A program made the translations under genes and the position numbers. From the NCBI GenBank assembly GCA_016271365.2, contig CM028129.1:1011419501-1011483500 (forward strand): a stretch of DNA of 64,000 nt, written 5' to 3'. The stretch comes from Neoceratodus forsteri. Taxonomy: Eukaryota > Chordata > Ceratodontiformes > Ceratodontidae. This document shows, piece by piece, positions 34,913 to 43,748 of the stretch (positions are counted from its first letter, which is position 1; each line of letters starts with the position of its first letter). Below the pieces are notes generated by a model. That model worked only from the letters and a program-made list of their open reading frames with translations, had not been told where the DNA came from and did no database searches.

Positions 34913-35905
34913 CTAGTTATGAGCCTGCAGACCTTGTTTAAGGTGAGGCGGATCTTGTGCAGAGCAGTCTGGTCTGCTGCACCATACACAGGTAGGCCAT
35001 AGTCTACCAGAGATAGAACAGAGGATGTGACTGCAAGTCGGAGGGGCATCCGTGGGGAGGCAGTTTTTATGACGATAAAGGATACCCAGCCGAGTGTTAG
35101 AGGCTGAGACAAGGGCAGAGATGTGGGCATGAAAAGAGAGGGCAGGGTCAAAGGTTATACCTAGGTATTTATAAGAGTGAACTAGCTCAATAGAGAGTTT
35201 AGAAGTGGAGTGGACTGTGAGAGGATAGTTACTGGATTTATTTTGGGGGTGGGCAAAGAGCATGGTTTTGGTTTTCTTTAAATTAATTACGAGCCTGTGC
35301 TCAGTAAACCAGGCTTCTGCATCATTGTAGGATTCCTGCAGAGAATCCTGAAGTGAGATGGGATTATGGTCAGAGGCAAAGAGTACAGCATCATCTGAGT
35401 AAAGAAGGATTTTACCAGTACATACACTGGGCAGAGAGTTGAGAAAAAGGGAAAAGAGCAAGGGCACAAGAATGGAGCCCTGAGGGACTCCGAAGTGGAT
35501 AGGGCAGGTGCTGGAAAGTTTCCGGTTGATTTTCACACGTTGTGAGTGGGCCAACAAGTAGCTGGAGCACCAGGAAACAGGCCCAGTGGCAAAGCCTAAG
35601 TGACTAAGGGTAGCTAGCAGGAGGGGGTGGGAGACAGTATCAAAGGCTTTTGATAAGTCAATGAACACTGCACCTGCTAGGGAGCCAGAGTCCAGTGAGG
35701 TGTGAAGAAAGTTAGTGAACTCCAGGAGGGCAGTATTGGTGCTGTGGCCTGCTCTGAAACCATGTTGTTCTGGGCAGAGGATGCTATATTTATCGAGGTA
35801 TTCAGAGATTTGAGTGGCCACAATTTTTTCTAAGGCCTTAGAGAGAGGAGAGAGGAGAGAGGATTGAGATAGGTCGATAATTGCTAGGGAGGGTCCTATC
35901 ACCAC
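34913..35905 (-). CDS. L2-like reverse transcriptase, 330-codon open frame
   Basis: This uninterrupted frame covers the whole RT palm. Residues 20-30 (PLSKALEKIVA) and 45-56 (PEQHGFRAGHST) are the N-terminal blocks. Motif A is FIDLSKAFDTV at 81-91. FGVPQGSI is at 138-145. Motif C is LYSDDAVLFAS at 168-178, with both catalytic Asp present and Ala of YADD replaced by Ser. KYLGITFD lies further on. It is a fragment of a larger ORF2, since endonuclease and C-terminal region are in other frames, so no true start codon can be assigned. The lack of stops suggests a recent insertion. Confidence 0.8.
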   Translation of the reverse strand: MVIGPSLAIIDLSQSSLLSPLSKALEKIVATQISEYLDKYSILCPEQHGFRAGHSTNTALLEFTNFLHTSLDSGSLAGAVFIDLSKAFDTVSHPLLLATLSHLGFATGPVSWCSSYLLAHSQRVKINRKLSSTCPIHFGVPQGSILVPLLFSLFLNSLPSVCTGKILLYSDDAVLFASDHNPISLQDSLQESYNDAEAWFTEHRLVINLKKTKTMLFAHPQNKSSNYPLTVHSTSKLSIELVHSYKYLGITFDPALSFHAHISALVSASNTRLGILYRHKNCLPTDAPPTCSHILCSISGRLWPTCVWCSRPDCSAQDPPHLKQGLQAHN

Positions 35906-35907
35906 CC

Positions 35908-36460
35908 TTATGTATTGGGGTGACTAGCTATCTTCCAGGCAGAGGGGAATTGCCCTAGGCAGAGGGATTTGTTAAAGAGACTGGTGATTGGTGAGATAAC
36001 CAGATCCAGAACCTGACGGAGAAGACTGGGATCAAGGGAGTCATTGCCAATTGTGTTACTCTTTAAGGCCTTGAGTAGGTACGGTCTGACTTCCTGGGCA
36101 GTGACTCGGCGCAGGTAGAACAAGGGGCGTGGGAGAATAGGGACAGACCTGGAGGGAGGGGGGGAAAGAAATTATCAGGGAGCACCGGGCTAAGGTCTGT
36201 GAAAGTTTTATTGAGGTGGTTGGCAATAAGGACAAGGTCTGAAGAGACTGAACCATTAATGTTGATAAGCAAAGGTGGGGGGGGGACGCGTGCCACCATT
36301 CAGCTGCTTAATGTTGTCCCAGAAGGTCCTAGCATTCCCCCATGAGGAAGTGAGGGAGGCTTGATAGTGCTCAGCCTTCACTTTGTGGATGGCCCATGTA
36401 CATTTGTTCCGGGCAGCAGCATAGGTCAGCCTGTCAGCTGGGCAGCCTGTTTCCATGGCA
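35908..36460 (-). pseudogene. L2-like ORF2, linker between endonuclease and RT
   Basis: Pieces in different frames: AHYQAS-type HYQASLTSSWGNARTFWDNI (about 36390-36310), then LININGSVSSDLVLIANHLN (about 36260), then VRPYLLKALKSNTIGNDSLD and SLFNKSLCLGQFPSAWKIA (36100-35920). These match the usual linker blocks (F W..I....G......I......A..FN..F, and P..WK.A.V.P). It is split by at least two frameshifts. Confidence 0.6.
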
Positions 36461-36799
36461 ATGTGCCATAGATTGTCCCTGTGCTTAAGAAGTTGGCACA
36501 GGGTGGGGGTAATCCAAGGGGCATACCTTACTTTGGACTGGCATGCAGTTATGGGTGCAAAAATGTTGCAAGCAGAGTTGAAGGTGTGGATAAAGAAGGT
36601 AAGGGCTGTGTCAATATCCGGGGCGTTTAGTATAGGGGACCAGTCTATGAGGGCTGGAGTTGCTTAAGGCCTTTCAGCCCACCAGGTCTAAGGCATTCGC
36701 TGAAGGGTGGTTGTGCTGTGGGTTTGGGCAAGGAGGTTGACCAATAGAAGAGAACCGGGAGTGGTCGCTAAGGCAGTCTGGGAGGATATGGATACTACG

Positions 36800-37751
36800 G
36801 ATGCGGTTAGGGCGGGTTTGTGAGGACCACATCCAGGATTGTGCTAGAGCCCATTCTAGAATTCACTCTAGTGGGTTGGGAGACTAGTTGGGTTAGGTCG
36901 ATGGCTGTAAAGGCGTCACGGGAGGAAGTGGATGAAGGGCTGAGCCAATTGATGGTCAAGTCCCCCACAAGGATTTGGTCGGACGAGTGGGGGTAGGGAG
37001 GTAAGATAATCGATTAGTGGGCCTAGTGCTTGTGCTTGATTTTTTGGAGGTATGTACACTGTAGTCAGGTAGATGAGACCCCTAGAGGGATCAGGAGATA
37101 GTTTTAGGGTTAGGGCCTGAACCCTGAAGTCAAGGACCGGGGCTGGGAGGGCTAGTCCAACGAGAGGGTCTTTGAAATAAATGGCACAGCCCCCACCTCG
37201 CCTACCAACATGGTCCTCCCGATAGAGGGAGTAGCCAGGGAGTGAGGGGTAGAGTCTGACAGCCAAGTTTCAACTATTGAGATAACGTCAGGTTTATGAA
37301 CTGCAACCCAGCAATTGAGAGAGTCGAATTTTTTAAGGAGGCTACATATGTTCATGAAAGCAATATGAAGCCCGGTGGATTCCTTTGAGAAGCCTTTGCA
37401 AGCTGGATCAGGATTGGGATGTATGTTACCAGTCAGGAGCAGAAGGAGGAGAGCCGCTCTGGACAGAGGATGGCAGAAGGAGAGTTTACGCTGGGAGCGA
37501 TAGGAAGAGAAGGGGGGTTTCGTAGCACAGGGTGTGGGTAGGGCAGCACAGGCTGAGAAGGCTTGAGAGATAAGATGCCCGAGGGAGCAAAGGGGAGGAA
37601 AGGTAGTGTCTAGATGGGGGGTGAGGTGGAGAGGAGTATATGGGGTGAGTGGAGGAGGAGGGAGGGGGAGGGGCAGTGGCATAGGAGGAGGGGAGGGCAG
37701 GAGGGCAGGTAGGAGCACTAGAGTAGTGAGGCTGAGGGTTAACAGGGACAT
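36800..37751 (-). pseudogene. L2-like ORF2 N-terminus: hydrophobic leader, 2A-like motif, APE endonuclease
   Basis: The frame 37751-37152 (199 codons) starts with a Leu/Pro-rich hydrophobic stretch, then RAALLLLLLTGNIHPNPDP at about 37455-37395. GNIHPNPDP is close to the 2A consensus D.E.NPGP reported in CR1/L2/Rex1-type LINEs, but Asp, Glu and the Gly of NPGP are changed. The endonuclease follows: FMNICSLLKKFDSLNCWVAV, then ISIVETWLSDS with catalytic Glu. After a frameshift, 37266-36916 has GGGCAIYFKD and TTVYIPPKNQAQALG. Another shift brings DLTINWL (GDFNINW in relatives) near 36955. Confidence 0.65.
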
Positions 37752-37914
37752 TAGGGTTAGCGGAAGGCAAAAGGAGGAGGAGGAGGAGGGAGAGAGAGGC
37801 AGGTAGGCAGGAGGTGTGCAGGCATGATTGGTAAGGGTGTGAGAGCTGAAGTGAAGAAAGATGGGGGAACTTGGATGATAGAGGGGAAGATGGTAGTGAA
37901 AGGTCTACCTCTAA

Positions 37915-38475
37915 GTGTAGTTGCCACCTTGGTACAGTGGCAGAGCCCAGGTTCAAGGCTTGCCCAGGGTGATAGAAAAGGACCCAAGACAGTGGCTACA
38001 GCAGCAGGGAGCAGGGCTCAAAGCCTGCAGTAACACTCAGAAAATATTTTAGCAGACTATGAGGGTTAGAGGGTTTTAGAGTCTTAAAACCTATTACAAA
38101 CAGTAGTCTGATGTGATAGCTGAGTGGTGGAGCTGCTGACTAAAACAATGAGGGTGCAGGGTTCAATGCCTGCGGTGGCAGCAAAAGAGAAGTGGTTAAA
38201 TATTTTGGCAGATTGGGGGTAAGAGACTATGAAAGTCTTAGAAAGTAGGAATAAGATAGCCAAATAAAGTGGTTAAGAGGTAGAGTTGCTGACTCTGATA
38301 GCAAGGGTACTGGGTTTGGGACAGAGGACAGAAATTCTTGTTTCGAAGAAGGAAGGATTAAGAGCTTGAAAGTAGAGGTAGATATTAGCCTGGTTTGTTG
38401 GCTTGGTGGTTAGGTTGCAGACCTTGGAGTAAAGGGTGCAAGGTTTGAGGCTTGCAGGGGGCCTAGTGGTGGGCT
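37915..38475 (+). repeat. Tandem tRNA-like units (three or four, ~130-150 bp)
   Basis: Three clear units start near 38115 (GATAGCTGAGTGGTGGAGCT), 38255 (GATAGCCAAATAAAGTGGTT) and 38392 (TTGTTGGCTTGGTGGTTAGG). Each resembles a pol III A box, and 40-50 bp later a B-box-like block follows: GGGTTCAATGCC (38159), GGGTTTGGGAC (38313) and AGGTTTGAGGC (38440). A weaker unit with GGTTCAAGGC and GGCTCAAAGCC lies at 37930-38025. The spacers share GACTATGA..GTCTTAGA and AGAAG words. Units are diverged and none folds as a good tRNA. It lies next to the 5' end of the minus-strand L2-like element. Confidence 0.5.
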
Positions 38476-38479
38476 GATA

Positions 38480-38895
38480 GGAAGGAATGAAGAAAGAAGA
38501 TAGCAGAAAGGACTAGGAGTGAACTGCAAAGACCTCTAGTGGACATGGATTACAATAGTTGCTAGGAAGGAGTGGATAGAGGTGCCAGAGTGGAAAGTAC
38601 AGCAACCCCTAGCACTTGTAGTGTATAAGCTGCAAATGGGAAAGTGGACACTTAGTAAAATGAAGGGTAGGTCATGTGTCATATCATGTGACCTGCCAGC
38701 AGCAATAAATGAAGCACCACCACTGGTTGGGGCGAGTGGGTGTGAAGCACTACACAACAGGCAGGCTGTAGTGCAGGAGGCTTTACCTCTTAAAGGCTCT
38801 GGCAATCCCCGAGTTCAGGCTCCACTGCTGGGCAGAGTTGTCGATAGATTTCATGTGTTCCTTTCCCGATGAAAAGACTGAAGCAGAGCTTTAAT
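38480..38895. other. No recognisable feature
   Basis: I see no domain, RNA gene or tandem structure here. It sits between the tRNA-like units and the L1/Tx1 ORF1 remnant. Confidence 0.4.
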
Positions 38896-38899
38896 CTCA

Positions 38900-39830
38900 T
38901 TTAAAGCCTATTCTTTATGTCTCTTTTTGCTATGTGAGGATGATTCTGTCCACGTATCTTTCTGCAGAGTTCGCTTTTCCCTAGAGTCCGTATGGTTCAT
39001 AGGTTCTTCAGGAATGTCATACTTTCTTCAGCAGAGCTCCTGTGCTGTGTCCTTGGGGTTCTTTAAAGATTCTGGAATTGTCTGGAAAAAAATATGCAGG
39101 TGGGTCAAATAGGGAGTAATAAACTTAATTTTGTGCATGTTTAAAAGCCTGATGATCAGAATAAAGGCTTTATATTTAGCTAATGAAGCAGGAGAGTAAT
39201 CATTGTCAAAATATAAGTGGTGGCTTTTGTAGGTAATACTCCTTGCACCAAGCTCGAAGAAGCAGTTCATGCTTTGTAGCAAAATTATAAAAATGCACTA
39301 CTATGGAATGGGGGCATGAGGCAGATCCAGAGGGCTTAAGTAGCAGGGGTGTCTGTGCTCATTCGAGGGGCAATGTGCAGAGATCATCAACTTCCAAAAT
39401 AGATGGAAGAAAGCCCTGCAAAAAAGATAGCCTATCACACCCTTTGTCTCCCTCTGGCACAACATATATTCTTATATTATTCCATCTTGAATGGTTTTCC
39501 AAGTCTTTGCAGTGATTTGCCATGTTTTGTTCCTTCTGCATAACTTTAATAGGCACACGTTCCAAGCGATCCACTCAAGTATCAGTAGTGGTGGCATGCT
39601 GCTCCAAAGTTTGCCCTTTGTTTTCCAAAGCCACCACAGTTTCTTTTATCTCTAAGTACATTGATGGGATTTCTGCCTGAAACTCCGAAAGTTCCTTCAA
39701 TATAGCAGCATTAGTTGGCTATGCCACCACCGCTGATCCATTTGTCGCCATATCTCCCGTACTCTCCATCTGTGAAGAGTGAGTCTAAGCTGAGGTAGAA
39801 ACAACTGTAGAGGTGCCACCACTGTTTGGT
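38900..39830 (-). pseudogene. L1/Tx1-type LINE ORF1 remnant
   Basis: Minus-strand reading starts near 39770 (MENMGDMATNGSAVVA), goes through a heptad-like segment (VVALENKGQTLEQHATTTDT), then DRLERVPIKVMQKEQ. It continues with CKDLENHSRWNNIRIYVVPE (about 39510-39450), the RRM start, and FLQGFLPSILEVDDL. Beyond several stops, SIVVHFYNFATKHELLLRA (about 39300) is the second RRM block. The region to 38900 keeps charged C-terminal codons. This is the type of ORF1 that precedes the ORF2 seen at 25440-28652. Since both are on the minus strand in the right order, they might once have been one element. Confidence 0.65.
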
Positions 39831-39989
39831 TTTCTGCCCCCACCTATTCACTGATAATAGTTTCAAGCATAAAATGTAGCACTAAAGAAGCTGGTTAACT
39901 GCAAAAATTAAAGCTATAATGCCAGGTGGAAATGGAACTCTTCTCTCACGCCTCTATACTGGATTATGACATCACCAGAAGTCCCCTAC

Positions 39990-40602
39990 CACCACCATTC
40001 TCATCTAGTTCCTTCCCATACCGTCCTGACTGGGGGATAGACCTATTAGACGAGGGTGCTATGCACCTTGCTGCCTCCTCTTGTCAGTTTAATTTGCGGT
40101 ATTTCCCCATAAATTCCTCCAGCTTGCCCTTTAGAATCCTTGTACCTTTCCTATGGAGATGCAGACTATCCAGTGCATAAAGGTCCTTGTTATCCCAGGT
40201 TCCTCCCCAGGCACCAGTGACTCTGTACCCCTCCTTTTTGCACCACCCTATAAGCCATCAATTACATTCCTCTGTTCTTGACTTCCTTTCCATACTAGCC
40301 CTCAAGACCAGAAGCACCTCTGAGAAGGATGCCATCCTCCCTGCCTTGCTGCAAATTCTCCCCATCTCCCTGAACCTCTCTTGCACCTCCCTCACCTCAC
40401 ATTTGGCAAGGTCATTCCTCCCCAGGTGCACCATAATGTGAGGTTTCCCTCCCTCCTGACCCACAGACTGTGCTATCAGAGATCCCACTCTTCCTGCCAT
40501 CATCCCTGGCATACATTCTACCTTATATCCATAGTGCAAAACAACTGCGCTCAGCTCCGAGGGGTTCACAGACAAAAGAGAGACCACCTCTAAACAAAGC
40601 AC
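39990..40602 (-). pseudogene. CR1 ORF1 esterase domain, interrupted by a PLE
   Basis: On the minus strand, LSAVVLHYGYKVECMPGMMA (about 40555-40500), HIMVHLGRNDLAKCEVREVQ (about 40450-40390) and MGRICSKAGRMASFSEVLLV are followed, after a frameshift, by DSLHLHRKGTRILKGKL (about 40165-40115). G.ND and D..H blocks of the SGNH fold are present. The GDS block with the nucleophile should lie upstream, where the PLE now begins (40603), and is missing. No ORF2 follows on this strand, so the copy is a fragment. Confidence 0.65.
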
Positions 40603-41302
40603 AAATTTCCAAATAGGCTGCACTCTAAAAAGAAATGACTGAAGGCACAATTTTATACAACAGCACTGTGTTGTTTTATTCACTGTTTTGTGGAAGCCCC
40701 TAGCGCCTCTGCAGTATGCCTTCAAGGGGGCCTAATTACAAAAACAACCCACACTCATTTAAATACACACATCCTTGTGACCTCTTAATTAGTTGCCCAA
40801 TCCATAAACATAAATATCTATGTACTCAAAATTCAATTAGTGTAATAACATTTTTTTACAAAAAATAATAAAATAAGGGGGTTATTAGCATCAACTGGAG
40901 GCAAAGAGCATATACCTTTTGGCCACTAAGACAAATAATAACTTACCAAAATGAACATTATGTATTTAAGGCTATTTTTTATCATCTAGGGGTTCTCCTA
41001 TAGAACAAGGGATACACCATACTTTTTAAATGCCAAACTTTTTCATGAATATAATGTCATCATCTATAGGTATGTTGTCTAGTCTTAATTTGTGAACACT
41101 GATGTTTATAACCCTTTATATAGATTATATCTTTATATTTTCTTAATGTCAAAGAACATCATTTGTTTACATAAAGTCCAATGCTTAATAACAAAATATC
41201 CACATAAATCTTGCTATATATATCGGTCTTATAACTGTGGAGTAGGAGACAGACCCAGAAATATGTAAGGAACAGCCCAACTGTACCGGAAAAAAGGGGG
41301 TC
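40603..41302. repeat. PLE terminal inverted repeat, left arm
   Basis: It starts AAATTTCCAAATAGGCTGCA and includes TGTGGAAGCCCCTAGC, CATCTATAGGTATGTTGTCT and AGACCCAGAAATATG. Its reverse complement matches 43749-44443 almost base for base, with small indels. Confidence 0.9.
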
Positions 41303-41599
41303 TGCAGTTCAACCTATATAAACACAGTAAACGAATAATTAGTATCCAATCTATTTATAAATTGAAAAAGTAATTTCATATATAAGACTAACTTATCCAA
41401 AACACTAACTACATAATTATAAATCCAGAAATTAGTCAAAAAAAGGCAGGGCTGGGACCTATGGTTCATTTCTTAGTTTACACACTTTATGATTTCAAAA
41501 AAGGTTTGAGATCCCATCTGTCATTGAGGCCAGACGAAATAACCATATCAGCCCTAAAGATCCACACACTTTCCTTTTGCAACAATTTATTGGGCCTAT

Positions 41600-41893
41600 T
41601 TCCACCCTGTGGATTGCCCTTCACATGTTCCAGTCCCATAAATTTGAAGAGGGATACATCACTTCCATGCACACAGGTAAAATGTCTCCCCACAGGAGTG
41701 TCCATTTTTGATTAACTATGGACTTTCTATGTTTCTGTATGCGCTCTTTTAAAGGCCTTACAGTTTTACCTATATAGTGAATATTACATGGACACCAATG
41801 TATATAAACTATAAAGGGTGTTATACATGTTATTAATTCCCTCACCTCAGCCTCTATACCACTAGGCAGTAACACATGATCCCCTGTATTCAT
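41600..41893 (-). pseudogene. PLE GIY-YIG endonuclease
   Basis: The minus-strand frame has EVRELITCITPFIVYIHWCP then CNIHYIGKTVRPLKERIQKH. These give the GIY-type block (IVY...CPC..HYIGKT) with Cys residues typical of PLE, the YIG block and the catalytic Arg in RPLKERI. HRKSIVN follows, then the frame decays, and the catalytic Glu region cannot be read with confidence. In PLEs this domain follows the RT in one protein. Here a MITE-like insertion separates them. Confidence 0.7.
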
Positions 41894-41899
41894 ATAATA

Positions 41900-42420
41900 A
41901 TTACCGTTAGGGAAACCGTGGCGTAATTTGCCGTAATGAAGGAGTGTTCATTACGGCAAACACGCGCATGATTTCTCTCACTGTGCACATGCATGCGCTG
42001 CACTTCCTCGCTTTGCGACACTGTGCCTGCTCGGGAAAAGCTCTATGGGACACTTCAAATCGCCACCCCGACTAGGCGGTAAGTACATAAAAAAACAAAT
42101 CTGCCTCAGTCAGTGCTGTGAACAAAATAATAAAAAAAAACTTAACAAAATCAAATGGCTGACTATGGCAACTACTTCACCCTCCACAAACCTGGCTGCA
42201 CAGCTAGATTTTATTTATACAATTGCTGAGGCAAAAAAAGGGAAACCCAGCAATTATATAAAATAAAATATGGGTCTGGGTGTGAAACTCGAATTTACAC
42301 ACACCTTCGGGTTTAGACGCTTCACATAAACCCGTCGAGCTTCGCTCTCGGGGTTTATGTAGCATCAAACCCTTGGGTGTGTAAATTCGCTCACCAGACC
42401 CATACTTTATCTATATTTTG
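41900..42420. mobile_element. MITE-like palindromic insertion in the PLE
   Basis: This segment, between the RT and GIY-YIG coding parts, does not fit the PLE. It has a perfect 14-bp stem (TTTGCCGTAATGAA, 41927-41940, with its complement 41947-41960) around a 6-base loop. It also has a longer near-perfect palindrome at 42270-42403. Exact borders and a target duplication were not found; it may be two insertions. Confidence 0.45.
42270..42403. repeat. 134-bp near-perfect palindrome
   Basis: The arms start ATGGGTCTGGGTGTGAAACT and end TCACCAGACCCAT, and meet at CGAGCTTCGCTCTCG. The fold is a single long hairpin of the kind seen in foldback MITEs. Confidence 0.85.
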
Positions 42421-42429
42421 CACATGCTA

Positions 42430-43740
42430 CATCTCCCACATTTTGGTTCCCTTTAGGTCTTTGTGGTAACCACATTCTATTGGGCTCCTGCTTCTGATAA
42501 AACTGGCTATTAACCAATTAATCTTGAAGATTAGCTGTGCATCTAAAGGTGATTCTGGGTGTTTGGGGTATTAATTTGCTGATTTCTACATTGCTTTTCA
42601 ATATGCCCCAGTTTTCCCAAACAATATTTCCTATAGCACCAGAAATGGTGTTAAATTCTAGGGAACAAGTTATTTGACTGGTCTCTTCAGTAATCTTTTT
42701 TTCTTTCTTACTTAGTAGGTCTATTTGTGATTTCCCCTTCACTTTCAATAAGGCTTTGTTTAGAACTGAAGTGTGGTACCCTCTTTCCTTGAAACTTTCC
42801 TAAAGTTCACCTGTCTGTTGTTCAAAATCACAATCTAGAGTGCAGTTCCACCTGGCCCGGTGGCACTGAGGGTTGAGGTGCTGGATGCCACACCTCGCGT
42901 CACGCCGGCGACCCAGGTTCGCGAGTGAGCCTGGGTTGCTTTGGGTTGGGGGGAGGATTGAGAATGCAGAGGAAAGCTCTCCTCTCCTGGGAGGGACAGG
43001 GGTCCCTGTTCTGCACTCAGCTGGCCTCTGGCAGAAGCCAGTGACACAGCAAGGGCTGAAGTGTGAGAAGGAGTCGGGAGTGGCAGACATCGGTACCAAC
43101 GCCTTGACGTCAGGGCACTAGCCACTCCCTAGAAAATGGGAAAAATACCCTTTGGCTCCGGCAGAGACGGAGCACCGGAGCTTGCCCTCAATTTGCGGTT
43201 GCCCTCTTGGCACCCTCCTGACTGACGCTACTTAAGATATTGGGGTGTTAGGGCCCACCTCGTCCCCGCCCGGGGTGGGGGTAATCTGAGCCTACATGGG
43301 CAATGGAGGACTGTCCAGGTAGGAGCAGACTATAGGGGAATGACTCCTTGGTGTTCCCGAGGAGACCAGAGCTGAGGGGAGGAGAGGAGGAATAAATAAG
43401 AAAGTAACAAAAAAAAATAGAGTGCAGTTCCTCCTTATTCTCATAAGCTGTCCATTAGGTATGGAATTTTTTAATTTCACAGGATGCAAACTGTCACTTC
43501 TTAATAGTGAGTTGGTGCAAGTTTCTTTCCTAAAGCCTTTTGTCTGAATGCAGTTATTTACTTTGTCACCCTCTAGTGTAATGTCCAGAAAGTTTATAGA
43601 TGTTTCATTCGTTTCAGCAGTAAACCTAAGGTTTACAGTGCTCCGGTTAAGCCAGTGAATGAATTTCTGAGCTCTTTCTTAACCTCCGCTCCAAATACAG
43701 AGGCAATAATCAATGTACTTTACCCGCTGTATCATATTTT
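42430..43740 (-). pseudogene. PLE reverse transcriptase (YIDD block to C-terminus), split by a SINE
   Basis: First half (43740-43432, minus strand): KYIDYCLCIWSG, the catalytic YIDD motif with the second Asp changed to Tyr. Then TVNLRFTAETNETSINFLDI and HPVKLKNSIPNGQLMRIRRN follow. Second half (42836-42430): FKERGYHTSVLNKALLK, then SGAIGNIVWENWGILKSNVE and PQTPRITFRCTANLQD, which match the PLE K.I..HW..L..... and R....L.D.LV blocks. The halves join cleanly when the SINE with its 14-bp duplication is ignored. The changed YIDD means it is inactive. Confidence 0.75.
42850..43417 (+). mobile_element. tRNA-derived SINE, ~568 bp, with 14-bp target duplication
   Basis: It is flanked by TAGAGTGCAGTTCC at 42836-42849 and 43418-43431 and ends in an A run just before the second copy. 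The head looks like a tRNA gene: TGGCCCGGTGGCACTGAGGG near 42854 fits a pol III A box and CAGGTTCGCGAGTGAGCC near 42914 a B box. The body is long for a SINE and G-rich, with no coding homology. The insertion splits the PLE reverse transcriptase. Confidence 0.75.
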
Positions 43741-43748
43741 TATGTATG

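Larger units (their letters stand above)
34168..37960 (-). mobile_element. L2-like LINE (family Z), nearly complete
   Basis: Minus-strand order: C/T-rich 5' region (37960-37500), hydrophobic N-terminus with a 2A-like motif (37500-37380), APE endonuclease (37370-36800), linker (36460-36000), reverse transcriptase (35905-34913), C-terminal region (34900-34500), and 3' UTR ending at about 34170 in AATAAATAAATAAATAAAA. The block TTTGTAAATGAGCC with CTCAAAGGT near the 3' end recurs at 53180, which marks family Z. Only a handful of frameshifts separate the modules. This is the best preserved L2-like copy in the window. Confidence 0.85.

Noticed and set aside
37486..37956. Separate secreted or membrane protein gene on the minus strand
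   Set aside because: The Ser, Pro and Leu-rich frame lies in the pyrimidine-rich 5' part of an L2-like LINE and overlaps its N-terminal frame.
42850..42940. Functional tRNA gene
   Set aside because: Only A- and B-box-like blocks are present. The element has an A-tail and target duplication, so it is a SINE head. The same applies to 45839, 58499 and the units at 37915-38475.
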